The translations under genes were made by a program, and so were the position numbers. Positions 34,112 through 39,674 of a stretch of 64,000 nucleotides of DNA are shown here, piece by piece. Under the pieces are notes generated by a model. It was not told the DNA's origin, did no database searches, and saw nothing but the letters and a program-made list of their open reading frames with translations. The number at the start of each line of letters is the position of its first letter. The stretch's first letter is position 1. Source of the stretch: a virus; IMG/VR virus record IMGVR_UViG_3300022837_000010, positions 1 through 64,000 of that record; one strand, given 5' to 3'.

Positions 34112-34345
34112 ATGATGAGAGTAAGAGATCTGCAACAATACTTAAATAAATTTACATTGGGTCAAAAAGGTACTGCGGTATCGGATTGTCCTATATTTAT
34201 TGAAACCAAAGACGGAAATTTGGAAGAGATAAGAAAAATTGAGATCCAAGAAAATTTAATAATAGGTCACCACCAATCCGGTCGAATGGTTTTAAAAACC
34301 GGGGATGTTGGAAGAATTAAATCATTGACCTTTAAACAGAGTTAA
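34112..34345 (+). CDS. Conserved small phage protein (77 aa)
   Basis: Begins MMRVRDLQQYLNKFTLGQKG directly after the nuclease stop, with AAAGGAGATAG as its ribosome site. Contains a beta-rich middle (CPIFIETKDGNLEEIRKIEI). No recognised family or function. Last gene before a short stretch with two small hairpins. Confidence 0.6.
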   Translation: MMRVRDLQQYLNKFTLGQKGTAVSDCPIFIETKDGNLEEIRKIEIQENLIIGHHQSGRMVLKTGDVGRIKSLTFKQS

Positions 34346-34348
34346 GAA

Positions 34349-34391
34349 GTTCTGCCAGAACATGGGGCTGAAGCGAGAGTGGAAGCCCCAT
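34349..34391 (+). other. Two small hairpins in a 66-base gap
   Basis: GTTCT/AGAAC (34349-34361, 3-base loop) and ATGGGGCT/AGCCCCAT (34362-34369 with 34384-34391, 14-base loop) lie in tandem ahead of the gene at 34412. The second is followed by A-rich, not T-rich, sequence, so it is not a plus-strand terminator. It may control translation of the next gene. Confidence 0.4.
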
Positions 34392-34411
34392 TAAAAAACA
34401 TAAAGGATAAA

Positions 34412-34945
34412 ATGATAAAAGTACAAGTTACGGATGAGTTAGAAGAATATGCAAAAAAAATTACAGCTTCAAAAAATTTTGGGATGAGAGCCGCCGGTTT
34501 TAATGGTAATACACAAAAGCAAACCACGGGCATCATGGGAGAATTAGCGGTTTATAAATTATTAGATAAACCTTTCCCAACTTACGAAGAATTTAGTTTT
34601 GGAGATATAGAAATTAACGGTAAACAAGTAGATATAAAAACTAGAAGGTCCTCTAATTCTTATATGAGACCCGGTTGGCCCCATAATCTTGTTAAACATC
34701 AACTAACACATCTAGTAGAGGTTGTATTATTTCTTAACTATAACGCCGGTCAGCGAACCATGGAGATTGATGGTTGGTTAACTAAAGAAGCTATTATAAA
34801 AAATTTAGACTTATGGTCTAAAGCTAAAGGACAATCTTCAATCCGAGATGATGGGACGCGCCTAAAGATGTTAACGAACAATATTGAAGTTCCAACGGAA
34901 GCGGTTAACAAACTAAATAGCGTTGAGGAACTACAAAATATCTAA
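34412..34945 (+). CDS. PD-(D/E)XK-like nuclease, second
   Basis: The ATG at 34412 after AAAGGATAAA gives 177 residues. GIMGELAVYKLL (Glu), DIEINGKQVDIKTRRS (D-X-K) and a conserved WPHNLVKHQLTHLVEVVLFLNY block fit restriction-endonuclease-like folds of phage origin. The longer in-frame GTG start at 34379 overlaps the hairpins and is less likely. Last gene before the large regulatory gap. Confidence 0.65.
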   Translation: MIKVQVTDELEEYAKKITASKNFGMRAAGFNGNTQKQTTGIMGELAVYKLLDKPFPTYEEFSFGDIEINGKQVDIKTRRSSNSYMRPGWPHNLVKHQLTHLVEVVLFLNYNAGQRTMEIDGWLTKEAIIKNLDLWSKAKGQSSIRDDGTRLKMLTNNIEVPTEAVNKLNSVEELQNI

Positions 34946-34956
34946 TATACAATTAG

Positions 34957-34995
34957 TGTGACTAATTTATCACAGAGTGTGATAAAATTGTCACA
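34957..34995. promoter_or_regulatory. Twin operator palindromes
   Basis: Two copies of TGTGA-N8-TCACA occur at 34957-34974 and 34978-34995. Their centres are 21 bp apart, two turns of the helix, so two dimers of one regulator could sit on the same face. N8 differs from the N6 spacing of CRP sites. They open the 500-base gene-free gap. Confidence 0.55.
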
Positions 34996-35009
34996 AATAG
35001 TTAATCTCG

Positions 35010-35058
35010 GACAGCGGATCAAATATTATGGACTATTGACCGCGGACCGTGGATCGTT
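35010..35058 (+). repeat. Degenerate 7-bp tandem array
   Basis: Seven in-phase heptamers can be read: GACAGCG, GATCAAA, TATTATG, GACTATT, GACCGCG, GACCGTG, GATCGTT. Most begin GA(C/T)C or GAC and the array is GC-rich against its surroundings. Shorter pieces with the same units are at 29566-29579 and 31053-31066. Function unknown. Confidence 0.6.
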
Positions 35059-35138
35059 TTACGCCAAAAAACGGCAATTGTTCCACTATAAGAGAAATGT
35101 TGGGGGCATTGTTTTTTTTTTCTATCGTGAATTAGTAG

Positions 35139-35282
35139 GTGGCACAGTGGCACAAAGGCTAAATTTAGCTTATTAGTGTTGGTACTGTTGACGAATAGGT
35201 GTGCCATTGGTCTGTTTTATGGTGGCACATCATGGCACACTTGACAGTATACTTGAATAGTAGACGATTTAGTGGTGGCACA
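35139..35282. repeat. GTGGCACA repeat cluster
   Basis: GTGGCACA occurs at 35139-35146, directly again at 35147-35154, then at 35222-35229 and 35275-35282. TGGCACA also appears at 35233-35239 and inverted at 35200-35206. Six related sites in 144 bases with no gene suggest protein-binding sites or origin iterons. An A-rich stretch and a 35458 promoter follow. Confidence 0.6.
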
Positions 35283-35423
35283 GTACTAAAAGAGGGGTAA
35301 GGGTATGCAAATAGTGCATAGATAGTAAAGTAATATATGGAATTAGTGTTGATTATATTGACTTTTTGCTGTTTTGAGAAACCCAATAGCCAAAAAATAA
35401 TTTTATTTTCAAAAAAAAAATAA

Positions 35424-35452
35424 TTGCTCCAAAATCTCCCTTATAGTATAAG
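35424..35452 (+). promoter_or_regulatory. Promoter for apparently leaderless mRNA
   Basis: TTGCTC (35424-35429), 17-base spacer, TATAAG (35447-35452), then only 5 bases to the ATG at 35458. Transcription would start at or next to the A of ATG, and there is no Shine-Dalgarno sequence. Same architecture as the promoters at 36914 and 39150. Confidence 0.6.
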
Positions 35453-35457
35453 TAGAT

Positions 35458-35778
35458 ATGCCAAAAAAAAGAGTTAAAAATAGAAAAACTATTCCTTTGA
35501 ATACAAAATCTCTGGGCGATGATATATCTGCCTATCCATTTGTGGAGATTCAATGGTTAGACATCGAGGGTGATGCGGGGTGGAGTAGTACAAAAGATTT
35601 AAAAAAAGAAAAATTACCCATCTGTGTTTCTAAAGGTTATCTATTAAGTCAAAGCAAAGGTATTACTAGAATATTTACTGATTATATTTTAAATAAAGAT
35701 AAACCTACATTTGACACTATAGGTAATACTTGTATAATTCCGACAGCAGTTATACAATCAATTAAAAAATTACATTAA
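35458..35778 (+). CDS. Conserved phage protein of unknown function (106 aa)
   Basis: A 106-residue protein beginning MPKKRVKNRKTIPLNTKSLG. The middle (AYPFVEIQWLDIEGDAGWSS) and the later ISKGYLLS-type segment resemble a conserved phage family that I know only as unnamed. Basic at the N-terminus. First gene after the regulatory gap, apparently translated from a leaderless message. Confidence 0.65.
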   Translation: MPKKRVKNRKTIPLNTKSLGDDISAYPFVEIQWLDIEGDAGWSSTKDLKKEKLPICVSKGYLLSQSKGITRIFTDYILNKDKPTFDTIGNTCIIPTAVIQSIKKLH

Positions 35779-35888
35779 TGAATTACTTAATTAAAATAAA
35801 AGACATAGCAGAAAACTTTTGCATCGAGCATCCATTAATGGTTGCTTTTGGTGTAGGATTTATTCTAGGTGGTTTAATTATTTCATGA
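35778..35888 (+). CDS. Tiny membrane protein (36 aa)
   Basis: Encodes MNYLIKIKDIAENFCIEHPL then a hydrophobic VAFGVGFILGGLIIS helix. Its ATG overlaps the previous stop (TAATG) and its TGA overlaps the next ATG. One transmembrane helix with a Gly-rich face. Function unknown. Confidence 0.6.
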   Translation: MNYLIKIKDIAENFCIEHPLMVAFGVGFILGGLIIS

Positions 35889-36034
35889 CAAAAAAAACTG
35901 GACTATATGCAAACATCCATGCCAAGCGTGCTAGGATTGCAGCAGGCTCTAATGAAAAAATGAGAAAACCTGGAGCTAAAGGTGCACCAACTGCTAAACA
36001 ATTTAAAAAAGCGGCAAAGACTGCTAAAGCGTAA
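35885..36034 (+). CDS. Small basic conserved phage protein (49 aa)
   Basis: Encodes MTKKTGLYANIHAKRARIAA, then GSNEKMRKPGAKGAPTAKQF. The LYANIHAK-R-RI, GS-EKMRKPG-KGAPTAK pattern is strongly conserved across many marine phages. It is very basic and probably nucleic-acid associated, role unknown. ATGA overlap upstream and TAATG overlap downstream. Confidence 0.8.
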   Translation: MTKKTGLYANIHAKRARIAAGSNEKMRKPGAKGAPTAKQFKKAAKTAKA

Positions 36035-36198
36035 TGCCATTCAAATCAGATAAACAAAGAAAATATCTATATGCTAAAAAACCTAATGTTGCAGAAAAAT
36101 TTTCAAAAGATTCAAAAAGAAAAGGTGGATCTATTAAAAAGAAAACTCACAAAATGCCCGACGGTACAATAATGAAAGGGGCAAAACATCCGAAATGA
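36034..36198 (+). CDS. Small basic conserved phage protein (54 aa)
   Basis: Encodes MPFKSDKQRKYLYAKKPNVA, then a Lys/Gly-rich part and HKMPDGTIMKGAKHPK. The MPFKS-KQR-YLYAK start is widespread in phages; function unknown. It overlaps genes on both sides by ATGA/TAATG, forming a chain of small basic genes. Confidence 0.75.
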   Translation: MPFKSDKQRKYLYAKKPNVAEKFSKDSKRKGGSIKKKTHKMPDGTIMKGAKHPK

Positions 36199-36350
36199 CA
36201 AAAAATCCAACACTAACGAAGAATATGCTAAATGTTAAATGGAACGAAATACCTCCGGTTAAAGGCCCAGATTCACAAGGAATTAAAACAGCTATCGAAA
36301 AACCAAGAAAATATAAGACAATTCTTACAGTTTCAAAACCGAAGACTTAA
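36195..36350 (+). CDS. Small hypothetical protein (51 aa)
   Basis: Encodes MTKNPTLTKNMLNVKWNEIP, then PVKGPDSQGIKTAIEKPRKY. Fits the chain of ATGA overlaps, ends 4 bases inside the converging terminase small subunit gene. No family recognised. Confidence 0.55.
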   Translation: MTKNPTLTKNMLNVKWNEIPPVKGPDSQGIKTAIEKPRKYKTILTVSKPKT

Positions 36351-36907
36351 TTTAATTTCTTTATATTTTTGTATTTTACAGTTTCCTCTGATTGTTCTTC
36401 TACTTCTGTTTCTTCTATAGTATTTTCTTCTATAACTGTTTCTTGAATTACATCTACTGCAGTACCATCTATAATATCTTTATGATCTTTTAGAATATCT
36501 TTCATTCTTTCTTCTAATTCTTGTTCTGTTAGTTTATCTATACTGCCTGTTAAAATTAATTTTTGGTCTACATATAGACCTCCAGCCTTGCCTCTTGCTA
36601 CCTCTGCATTTACTGCGGCACTCCAGGCCCCTTTTGCCAGCGCTTGGTCTCTAATCTTGGCTAGCTCGCTCACATGCCTATTAAAATCAATACCATACTT
36701 CTCTTGAACTTCTGCTCGCAACTCCCCTATATATCTTACAACCAATGGTGAGTATTTAGGATTTCGTAGCTCGCTTGCGGCTTGACGGGGTCTAGTCTTA
36801 TAACCTGCTTCCTTTGCACATTCTGCAGGAGACATACGCCCTTCATTATAAACTAGCAATTCTGCGAATTTAATTTGTCTTTCAGTTAATTTAGCCGGTA
36901 CACCCAT
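36347..36907 (-). CDS. Terminase small subunit
   Basis: A 186-residue protein: MGVPAKLTERQIKFAELLVY and SPAECAKEAGYKTRPRQAAS form a helix-turn-helix, followed by a coiled central part (YGIDFNRHVSELAKIRDQAL) and AAVNAEVARGKAGGLYVDQK, then an acidic C-terminal tail. This is the usual small terminase layout: DNA recognition, oligomerisation, and a segment that contacts the large subunit. It is on the minus strand, 6 kb from the large subunit (43044, plus strand), so the two are not co-transcribed. Its message appears leaderless. Confidence 0.82.
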   Translation of the reverse strand: MGVPAKLTERQIKFAELLVYNEGRMSPAECAKEAGYKTRPRQAASELRNPKYSPLVVRYIGELRAEVQEKYGIDFNRHVSELAKIRDQALAKGAWSAAVNAEVARGKAGGLYVDQKLILTGSIDKLTEQELEERMKDILKDHKDIIDGTAVDVIQETVIEENTIEETEVEEQSEETVKYKNIKKLN

Positions 36908-36909
36908 GC

Positions 36910-36942
36910 TTGACTTATATCGTACATTGGCGTATAAATCAA
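36910..36942. promoter_or_regulatory. Overlapping divergent promoters
   Basis: Plus strand: TTGACT (36910-36915), 17 bases, TATAAA (36933-36938). Minus strand: TTGATT (36937-36942), 17 bases, TATAAG (36914-36919), then 6 bases to the terminase small subunit ATG at 36907. Each -10 overlaps the other -35, so only one can fire at a time. The plus promoter reads into a gap that ends in a terminator, not into a gene. Confidence 0.65.
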
Positions 36943-36944
36943 GT

Positions 36945-37026
36945 CACATTAGTAATATTGAATTAGGGGGTGGCTTACTAACTACCTTACATCACGTAAT
37001 TGGTACGGATACTGACCCCCTTTTTT
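36945..37026 (+). ncRNA. Candidate small RNA of about 82 bases
   Basis: Bounded by the plus-strand promoter at 36910-36938 and by GGGGGT (36966-36971) pairing with ACCCCC (37015-37020), followed by T6 (37021-37026). Inside the stem TACC/GGTA (36983-36986, 37002-37005) and TTAC/GTAA (36987-36990, 36996-36999) extend the fold around an ATCAC loop. No ORF starts in it. The promoter/terminator pair with only 82 bases between is strong evidence for a short transcript, but no target is evident. Confidence 0.5.
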
Positions 37027-37264
37027 ATTCTAAATGTTGATCCCACGCATCTTTTATTTCTTTTTTTAAATTGTAAAGTGCACTTGGATTTTCATCATTA
37101 ACTAGTTTAATTAAAATATCATCTATCCAATTTTCATAATCATCACCTAACCAATACTGCACCATATCTTTATTAACTGCTCGCTCGCTTGCTCGCTTGC
37201 TCGCTCTCTCACCTTCTCTATATCTCTCTGCACTTGCGCCCGTGTTCCAATGTTTTATTGTCAT
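37025..37264 (-). CDS. Small accessory protein (79 aa)
   Basis: The ATG at 37264 after AAAGGATAAC gives MTIKHWNTGASAERYREGER. Residues 19-33 (ERASKRASERA) are encoded by a GCGA/GCAA tetranucleotide run that occurs in noncoding form elsewhere nearby. The conserved-looking part starts at MVQYWLGDDYENWIDD, so an alternative start at 37165 is possible and the repeat may have invaded the leader. Function unknown. Confidence 0.55.
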   Translation of the reverse strand: MTIKHWNTGASAERYREGERASKRASERAVNKDMVQYWLGDDYENWIDDILIKLVNDENPSALYNLKKEIKDAWDQHLE

Positions 37265-37277
37265 GTTATCCTTTCTT

Positions 37278-37475
37278 TTAGATTTCATTTAGATCGGCAA
37301 AGTCATAATACCAATCACCTTCTTGATTATCATTTTTATGTATATCTAATTTACCATCACTGTGCATTTGTTCAGCTACCTTAACAGCGTCCTTCTCATT
37401 TTTTGCCATAACATCTGCATAGTACCAATGATCTTGTGTCATTCTTACTGTGTAGGGTTTAAGTTTATTTTTCAT
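37278..37475 (-). CDS. Small accessory protein (65 aa)
   Basis: Encodes MKNKLKPYTVRMTQDHWYYA, then a helix (KDAVKVAEQMHSDGKL) and an acidic Trp/Tyr end (EGDWYYDFADL). The GAGGAGAAGTAAT leader is strong. The YTVRMTQDHWY start is similar in style to small phage and plasmid proteins of unknown role. No motif recognised. Confidence 0.6.
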   Translation of the reverse strand: MKNKLKPYTVRMTQDHWYYADVMAKNEKDAVKVAEQMHSDGKLDIHKNDNQEGDWYYDFADLNEI

Positions 37476-37476
37476 A

Positions 37477-37641
37477 TTACTTCTCCTCTATTATTTTAAT
37501 TATTTCTTTAAATTCCAAATTAATATCTTCCATATTATTATCCCAATCATAATCAGCATTAATTTTACAAATTTCTAATACTTGATTTAATTTTTTTTCT
37601 AAATTATCAATTTGTTTTATATTTTCTAGCCCTTCGTTCAT
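37477..37641 (-). CDS. Small helical accessory protein (54 aa)
   Basis: Encodes MNEGLENIKQIDNLEKKLNQ and a helical, acidic remainder ending in IKIIEEK. AGAAAGGATAAT precedes the ATG. The stop is one base from the next start. Coiled-coil likely. Not previously recognisable. Confidence 0.55.
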   Translation of the reverse strand: MNEGLENIKQIDNLEKKLNQVLEICKINADYDWDNNMEDINLEFKEIIKIIEEK

Positions 37642-37642
37642 A

Positions 37643-37816
37643 TTATCCTTTCTGCTCGCTCGCTTGTTGGTTTATTAATTTTAATTTAAGTTTGTATAAT
37701 TTACCTAAATACATTTTATCTTTTATTGGATATTCATAAGAACACATATTAAATTGATCGTAATAACTTTCAATATCATCTATTTTTTTATCTAATTGTT
37801 TTATTGTTAATGACAC
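37643..37816 (-). CDS. Small accessory protein with GTG start (57 aa)
   Basis: The GTG at 37816 is preceded by GAGAGGATAAT, the leader used by its neighbours. It encodes MSLTIKQLDKKIDDIESYYD, continues helical, and its last residues (NQQASEQKG) are read through a GCGAGCGAGCAG repeat into the GGATAAT of the next leader. That read-through suggests the repeat has extended the gene. Function unknown. Confidence 0.5.
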   Translation of the reverse strand: MSLTIKQLDKKIDDIESYYDQFNMCSYEYPIKDKMYLGKLYKLKLKLINQQASEQKG

Positions 37817-37840
37817 ATTATCCTCTCTATTTGTTGGTTA

Positions 37841-38107
37841 TTATAAGTTATCAAATGTTTTTTTAATATTTCTTAACTGCGCCTTAAGTTTTGCATTTTC
37901 TTTTGATATTCTTGTGATTATTTCATCATCTGCTAGTTCATCTTTTAATTGACGTCTTATATAATGGGTAAAATGCATATCCCCATGTTTAATATCTTCT
38001 CCCTTACTTTCGGAATAGGTCTCATCCTCCAAAAATTCCGCAATATCGCAAGGCGTTTTTTTATTTGTGAAGTGTTTTTCTATTTCTATTATGTCTTTTA
38101 GTTTCAT
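37841..38107 (-). CDS. Small accessory protein (88 aa)
   Basis: Encodes MKLKDIIEIEKHFTNKKTPC, an acidic middle (CDIAEFLEDETYSES), and a heptad-rich end (ISKENAKLKAQLRNIKKTF). Preceded by GAGAGGATAAT and, upstream of that, the longest GCGA repeat of the region. Coiled-coil oligomerisation is likely; role unknown. Confidence 0.6.
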   Translation of the reverse strand: MKLKDIIEIEKHFTNKKTPCDIAEFLEDETYSESKGEDIKHGDMHFTHYIRRQLKDELADDEIITRISKENAKLKAQLRNIKKTFDNL

Positions 38108-38181
38108 ATTATCCTCTCTGCTTGCTCGCTCGCTCGCTCGCTTGTTAGTTTTTTTGCTCGCTCGCTCGCTTGTTAATTTTA

Positions 38182-38249
38182 GGGGATGAGCTACGCCAAC
38201 GTGTGGCGACTTCTTTTACAACGCCTGCAGGCGTCAACTCGTTTTCCCC
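38182..38249. ncRNA. Candidate three-way-junction RNA element
   Basis: Outer stem GGGGA/TCCCC (38182-38186 with 38245-38249) continues as GAG/CTC (38188-38190, 38238-38240). It encloses hairpins CGCCA/TGGCG (38194-38198, 38204-38208) and ACGCC/GGCGT within the palindrome at 38221-38234. GC-rich in an AT-rich gap between two minus-strand genes. The transcribed strand is probably minus. No known class recognised. Confidence 0.4.
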
Positions 38250-38257
38250 ATTATTTA

Positions 38258-38289
38258 ATTTAAGGTACAACTGATTTGAAACCTTAAAT
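38258..38289. terminator. Inverted repeat at the end of the GP88-like gene
   Basis: ATTTAAGGT (38258-38266) pairs with ACCTTAAAT (38281-38289) over a 14-base loop, 10 bases after the stop of the minus-strand gene that ends at 38299. There is no T run, so it is only a possible terminator. Confidence 0.35.
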
Positions 38290-38298
38290 AAAATTCTT

Positions 38299-38976
38299 TT
38301 AGTGTATACCATACTCAATATTTTTAATTTCAGGCTTCCAACATGCGCGACAGCTCCCGCAATGTCCTAAATCAAGTTGTTTTTTATCTTTTTTTGTAAA
38401 TTTTTTATATTTATTAATGCCGTGAATTTTACCCGTTTTATCAGTTCTATAAGCCCCGCAACTTTTTAAAGAAGGCTTGCTTGTCACTGTCGAAGTATTA
38501 TTCCAGGAATCCGCGCCCACCTGGTCAACCATAGGCATTGAAAAACGTACTACTAAATTTTTAGGCGCTTTAGATATATAAGGTTTTACCCAGGCTTCTC
38601 GAGTTGGTAACCAATGTAAAATATCAGGCGTTAATTTAGCAACTTTATATATTTTGGCCAGGTGTTTTAAACTTTGTAAATCCCCGCTATCATGCCACCT
38701 AAATATTTTTGTTTTTTTAGAATTAATTAATAGGGCCATTGCTTCAACCCATTTAATATTTTTAATAGAATTTAAACGTCTATATTGAGCGTCCTGGACT
38801 ATAGGAAAAACATAACAACCTTTTAAGGCATAACAACCAAAACAAGTTGACCCTTTAATTTTACGTAATTTTTTACCCGTTTTACATTCTTTGGCGGGTA
38901 TACCATAAGCCCACCCAGGCATTTTTGAAGGTTTTGCAAGCCCACCCACAAGGGCCCAGGCTTCTCTAGTATTCAT
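38299..38976 (-). CDS. GP88-like cysteine-rich protein
   Basis: I use the ATG at 38976 (GGAG upstream, no overlap with the preceding stop), giving 225 residues. KMPGWAYGIPAKECKTGKKL, TCFGCYALKGCY, and a C-terminal CGAYRTDKTGKIHG with LGHCGSCRACW match phage proteins of the GP88 family, in which conserved Cys probably bind iron-sulfur or zinc. RWHDSGDLQ and WLPTREAW blocks are also typical. The enzymatic role of this family is not settled to my knowledge. Confidence 0.75.
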   Translation of the reverse strand: MNTREAWALVGGLAKPSKMPGWAYGIPAKECKTGKKLRKIKGSTCFGCYALKGCYVFPIVQDAQYRRLNSIKNIKWVEAMALLINSKKTKIFRWHDSGDLQSLKHLAKIYKVAKLTPDILHWLPTREAWVKPYISKAPKNLVVRFSMPMVDQVGADSWNNTSTVTSKPSLKSCGAYRTDKTGKIHGINKYKKFTKKDKKQLDLGHCGSCRACWKPEIKNIEYGIH

Positions 38977-38978
38977 AA

Positions 38979-39143
38979 TTAGTTCTCCATACAATCATCA
39001 CAGTAACGGCCGTCTCTTTTACTTCTATTTTTATAAATGTAATTATTGCAACTTCTACAATTTACAAAAATATCGCCTTCTTTACTGTCATCTTTTTTGT
39101 TAGTTTTAATTTGTTTTTTTTCAATTCTTATTTCTTTAAACAT
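38979..39143 (-). CDS. Small zinc-finger protein, apparently leaderless (54 aa)
   Basis: The ATG at 39143 lies 6 bases after the TATATA of a consensus promoter and lacks a Shine-Dalgarno, so I prefer it to an upstream in-frame ATG that would lie within the promoter. It encodes MFKEIRIEKKQIKTNKKDDS, then CRSC and CDDC pairs of a zinc ribbon. It precedes the GP88-like gene by two bases and is probably co-translated with it. Confidence 0.65.
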   Translation of the reverse strand: MFKEIRIEKKQIKTNKKDDSKEGDIFVNCRSCNNYIYKNRSKRDGRYCDDCMEN

Positions 39144-39149
39144 ATATCT

Positions 39150-39178
39150 TATATAATCCCATAATATCAATTAGTCAA
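39150..39178 (-). promoter_or_regulatory. Minus-strand promoter, leaderless type
   Basis: TTGACT (39173-39178), 17-base spacer, TATATA (39150-39155), 6 bases to ATG. The spacer contains TATGGGAT, part of a 14-bp motif shared with three other intergenic sites. Confidence 0.65.
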
Positions 39179-39201
39179 CCCCTTTTTTATTTTTATTTCT
39201 A

Positions 39202-39231
39202 TTGACTTGTATTTAAATATATTGTTATATT
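39202..39231 (+). promoter_or_regulatory. Plus-strand promoter for the 39.3 kb genes
   Basis: TTGACT (39202-39207) with TATATT (39226-39231) after 18 bases. It drives the gene at 39266, which has a normal AAAAGGTG ribosome site. It is divergent from the leaderless promoter at 39150. Confidence 0.5.
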
Positions 39232-39265
39232 GTCCCATAATAACAATTAATAAAAAGGTGTAAAT

Positions 39266-39457
39266 ATGAAACTAAATAAACTAATACAAAAAATAAATAA
39301 AGAAATGGCACCCCCCGAAGGGTGGACGCCCGAAGCCAAAGAAGGCGCAAAAATTGCAGGGTCAATTGGCTTAAGTCTTGACGACCTGGACGACAGTGGA
39401 GATATGGCCGAAGAGTTAGAAAAAATTATGAATCCAGATAGTGATTTATATAATTAA
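39266..39457 (+). CDS. Small acidic accessory protein (63 aa)
   Basis: Encodes MKLNKLIQKINKEMAPPEGW and TPEAKEGAKIAGSIGLSLDD, with an acidic C-terminus (DDSGDMAEELEKIMNPD). No family recognised. A negatively charged small protein expressed early from its own promoter is a common profile for host-interfering phage proteins, but that is inference only. Confidence 0.6.
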   Translation: MKLNKLIQKINKEMAPPEGWTPEAKEGAKIAGSIGLSLDDLDDSGDMAEELEKIMNPDSDLYN

Positions 39458-39474
39458 CCAACCAATAGGATAAC

Positions 39475-39672
39475 ATGAAATATATAATAATAAATAAATG
39501 GCAACTAAAAGGTGTTAAACCTCAATACTATTTAAGAGAAGTAATTGAAGACCTTGACACAGCTAACAAAAAATTAAAAGCTCATAGAATTATTGAAAGC
39601 GCCGAAGAGCATAGTTTTTACATCGTCCCGTTTGACGAAAGCGTTCTTTTATTAGATAAACAAGTTGCGTAA
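39475..39672 (+). CDS. Small hypothetical protein (65 aa)
   Basis: Encodes MKYIIINKWQLKGVKPQYYL and a helical middle (DTANKKLKAHRIIESAEEHS). The leader AACCAACCAATAGGATAAC is of the same form as those of the minus-strand small genes at 37-38 kb. Function unknown. Confidence 0.6.
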   Translation: MKYIIINKWQLKGVKPQYYLREVIEDLDTANKKLKAHRIIESAEEHSFYIVPFDESVLLLDKQVA

Positions 39673-39674
39673 AT

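Larger units (their letters stand above)
34946..35457. other. Gene-free regulatory gap (512 bases)
   Basis: No convincing gene. The stretch holds twin palindromes, the heptamer array, the GTGGCACA cluster, a T10 tract at 35112-35121 and an A-rich tract at 35411-35420. A weak plus-strand reading frame (34958-35176) crosses the repeats and is not believed. This is the best candidate for a replication origin or a master regulatory region; both are inferences. Confidence 0.6.
37177..38175. repeat. Dispersed GCTC/GCTT tetranucleotide repeats
   Basis: Runs of (GCTC/GCTT) on the plus strand, GCGA/GCAA on the minus, lie near 37177-37210, 37652-37666, 38119-38142 and 38154-38171. They sit in the leaders of the minus-strand small genes or have become part of coding sequence. 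The flank CTTGTTRGTT is repeated too. Slippage would change leader length or frame. Confidence 0.65.

Noticed and set aside
34958-35176. Plus-strand frame crossing the twin operators and the heptamer array
   Set aside because: It starts inside an operator, runs through repeats and has no coherent protein pattern.
38118-38175. Read the GCTC repeats as part of an integron attC array
   Set aside because: They are simple tetranucleotide runs with no paired arms or integrase gene in the window.
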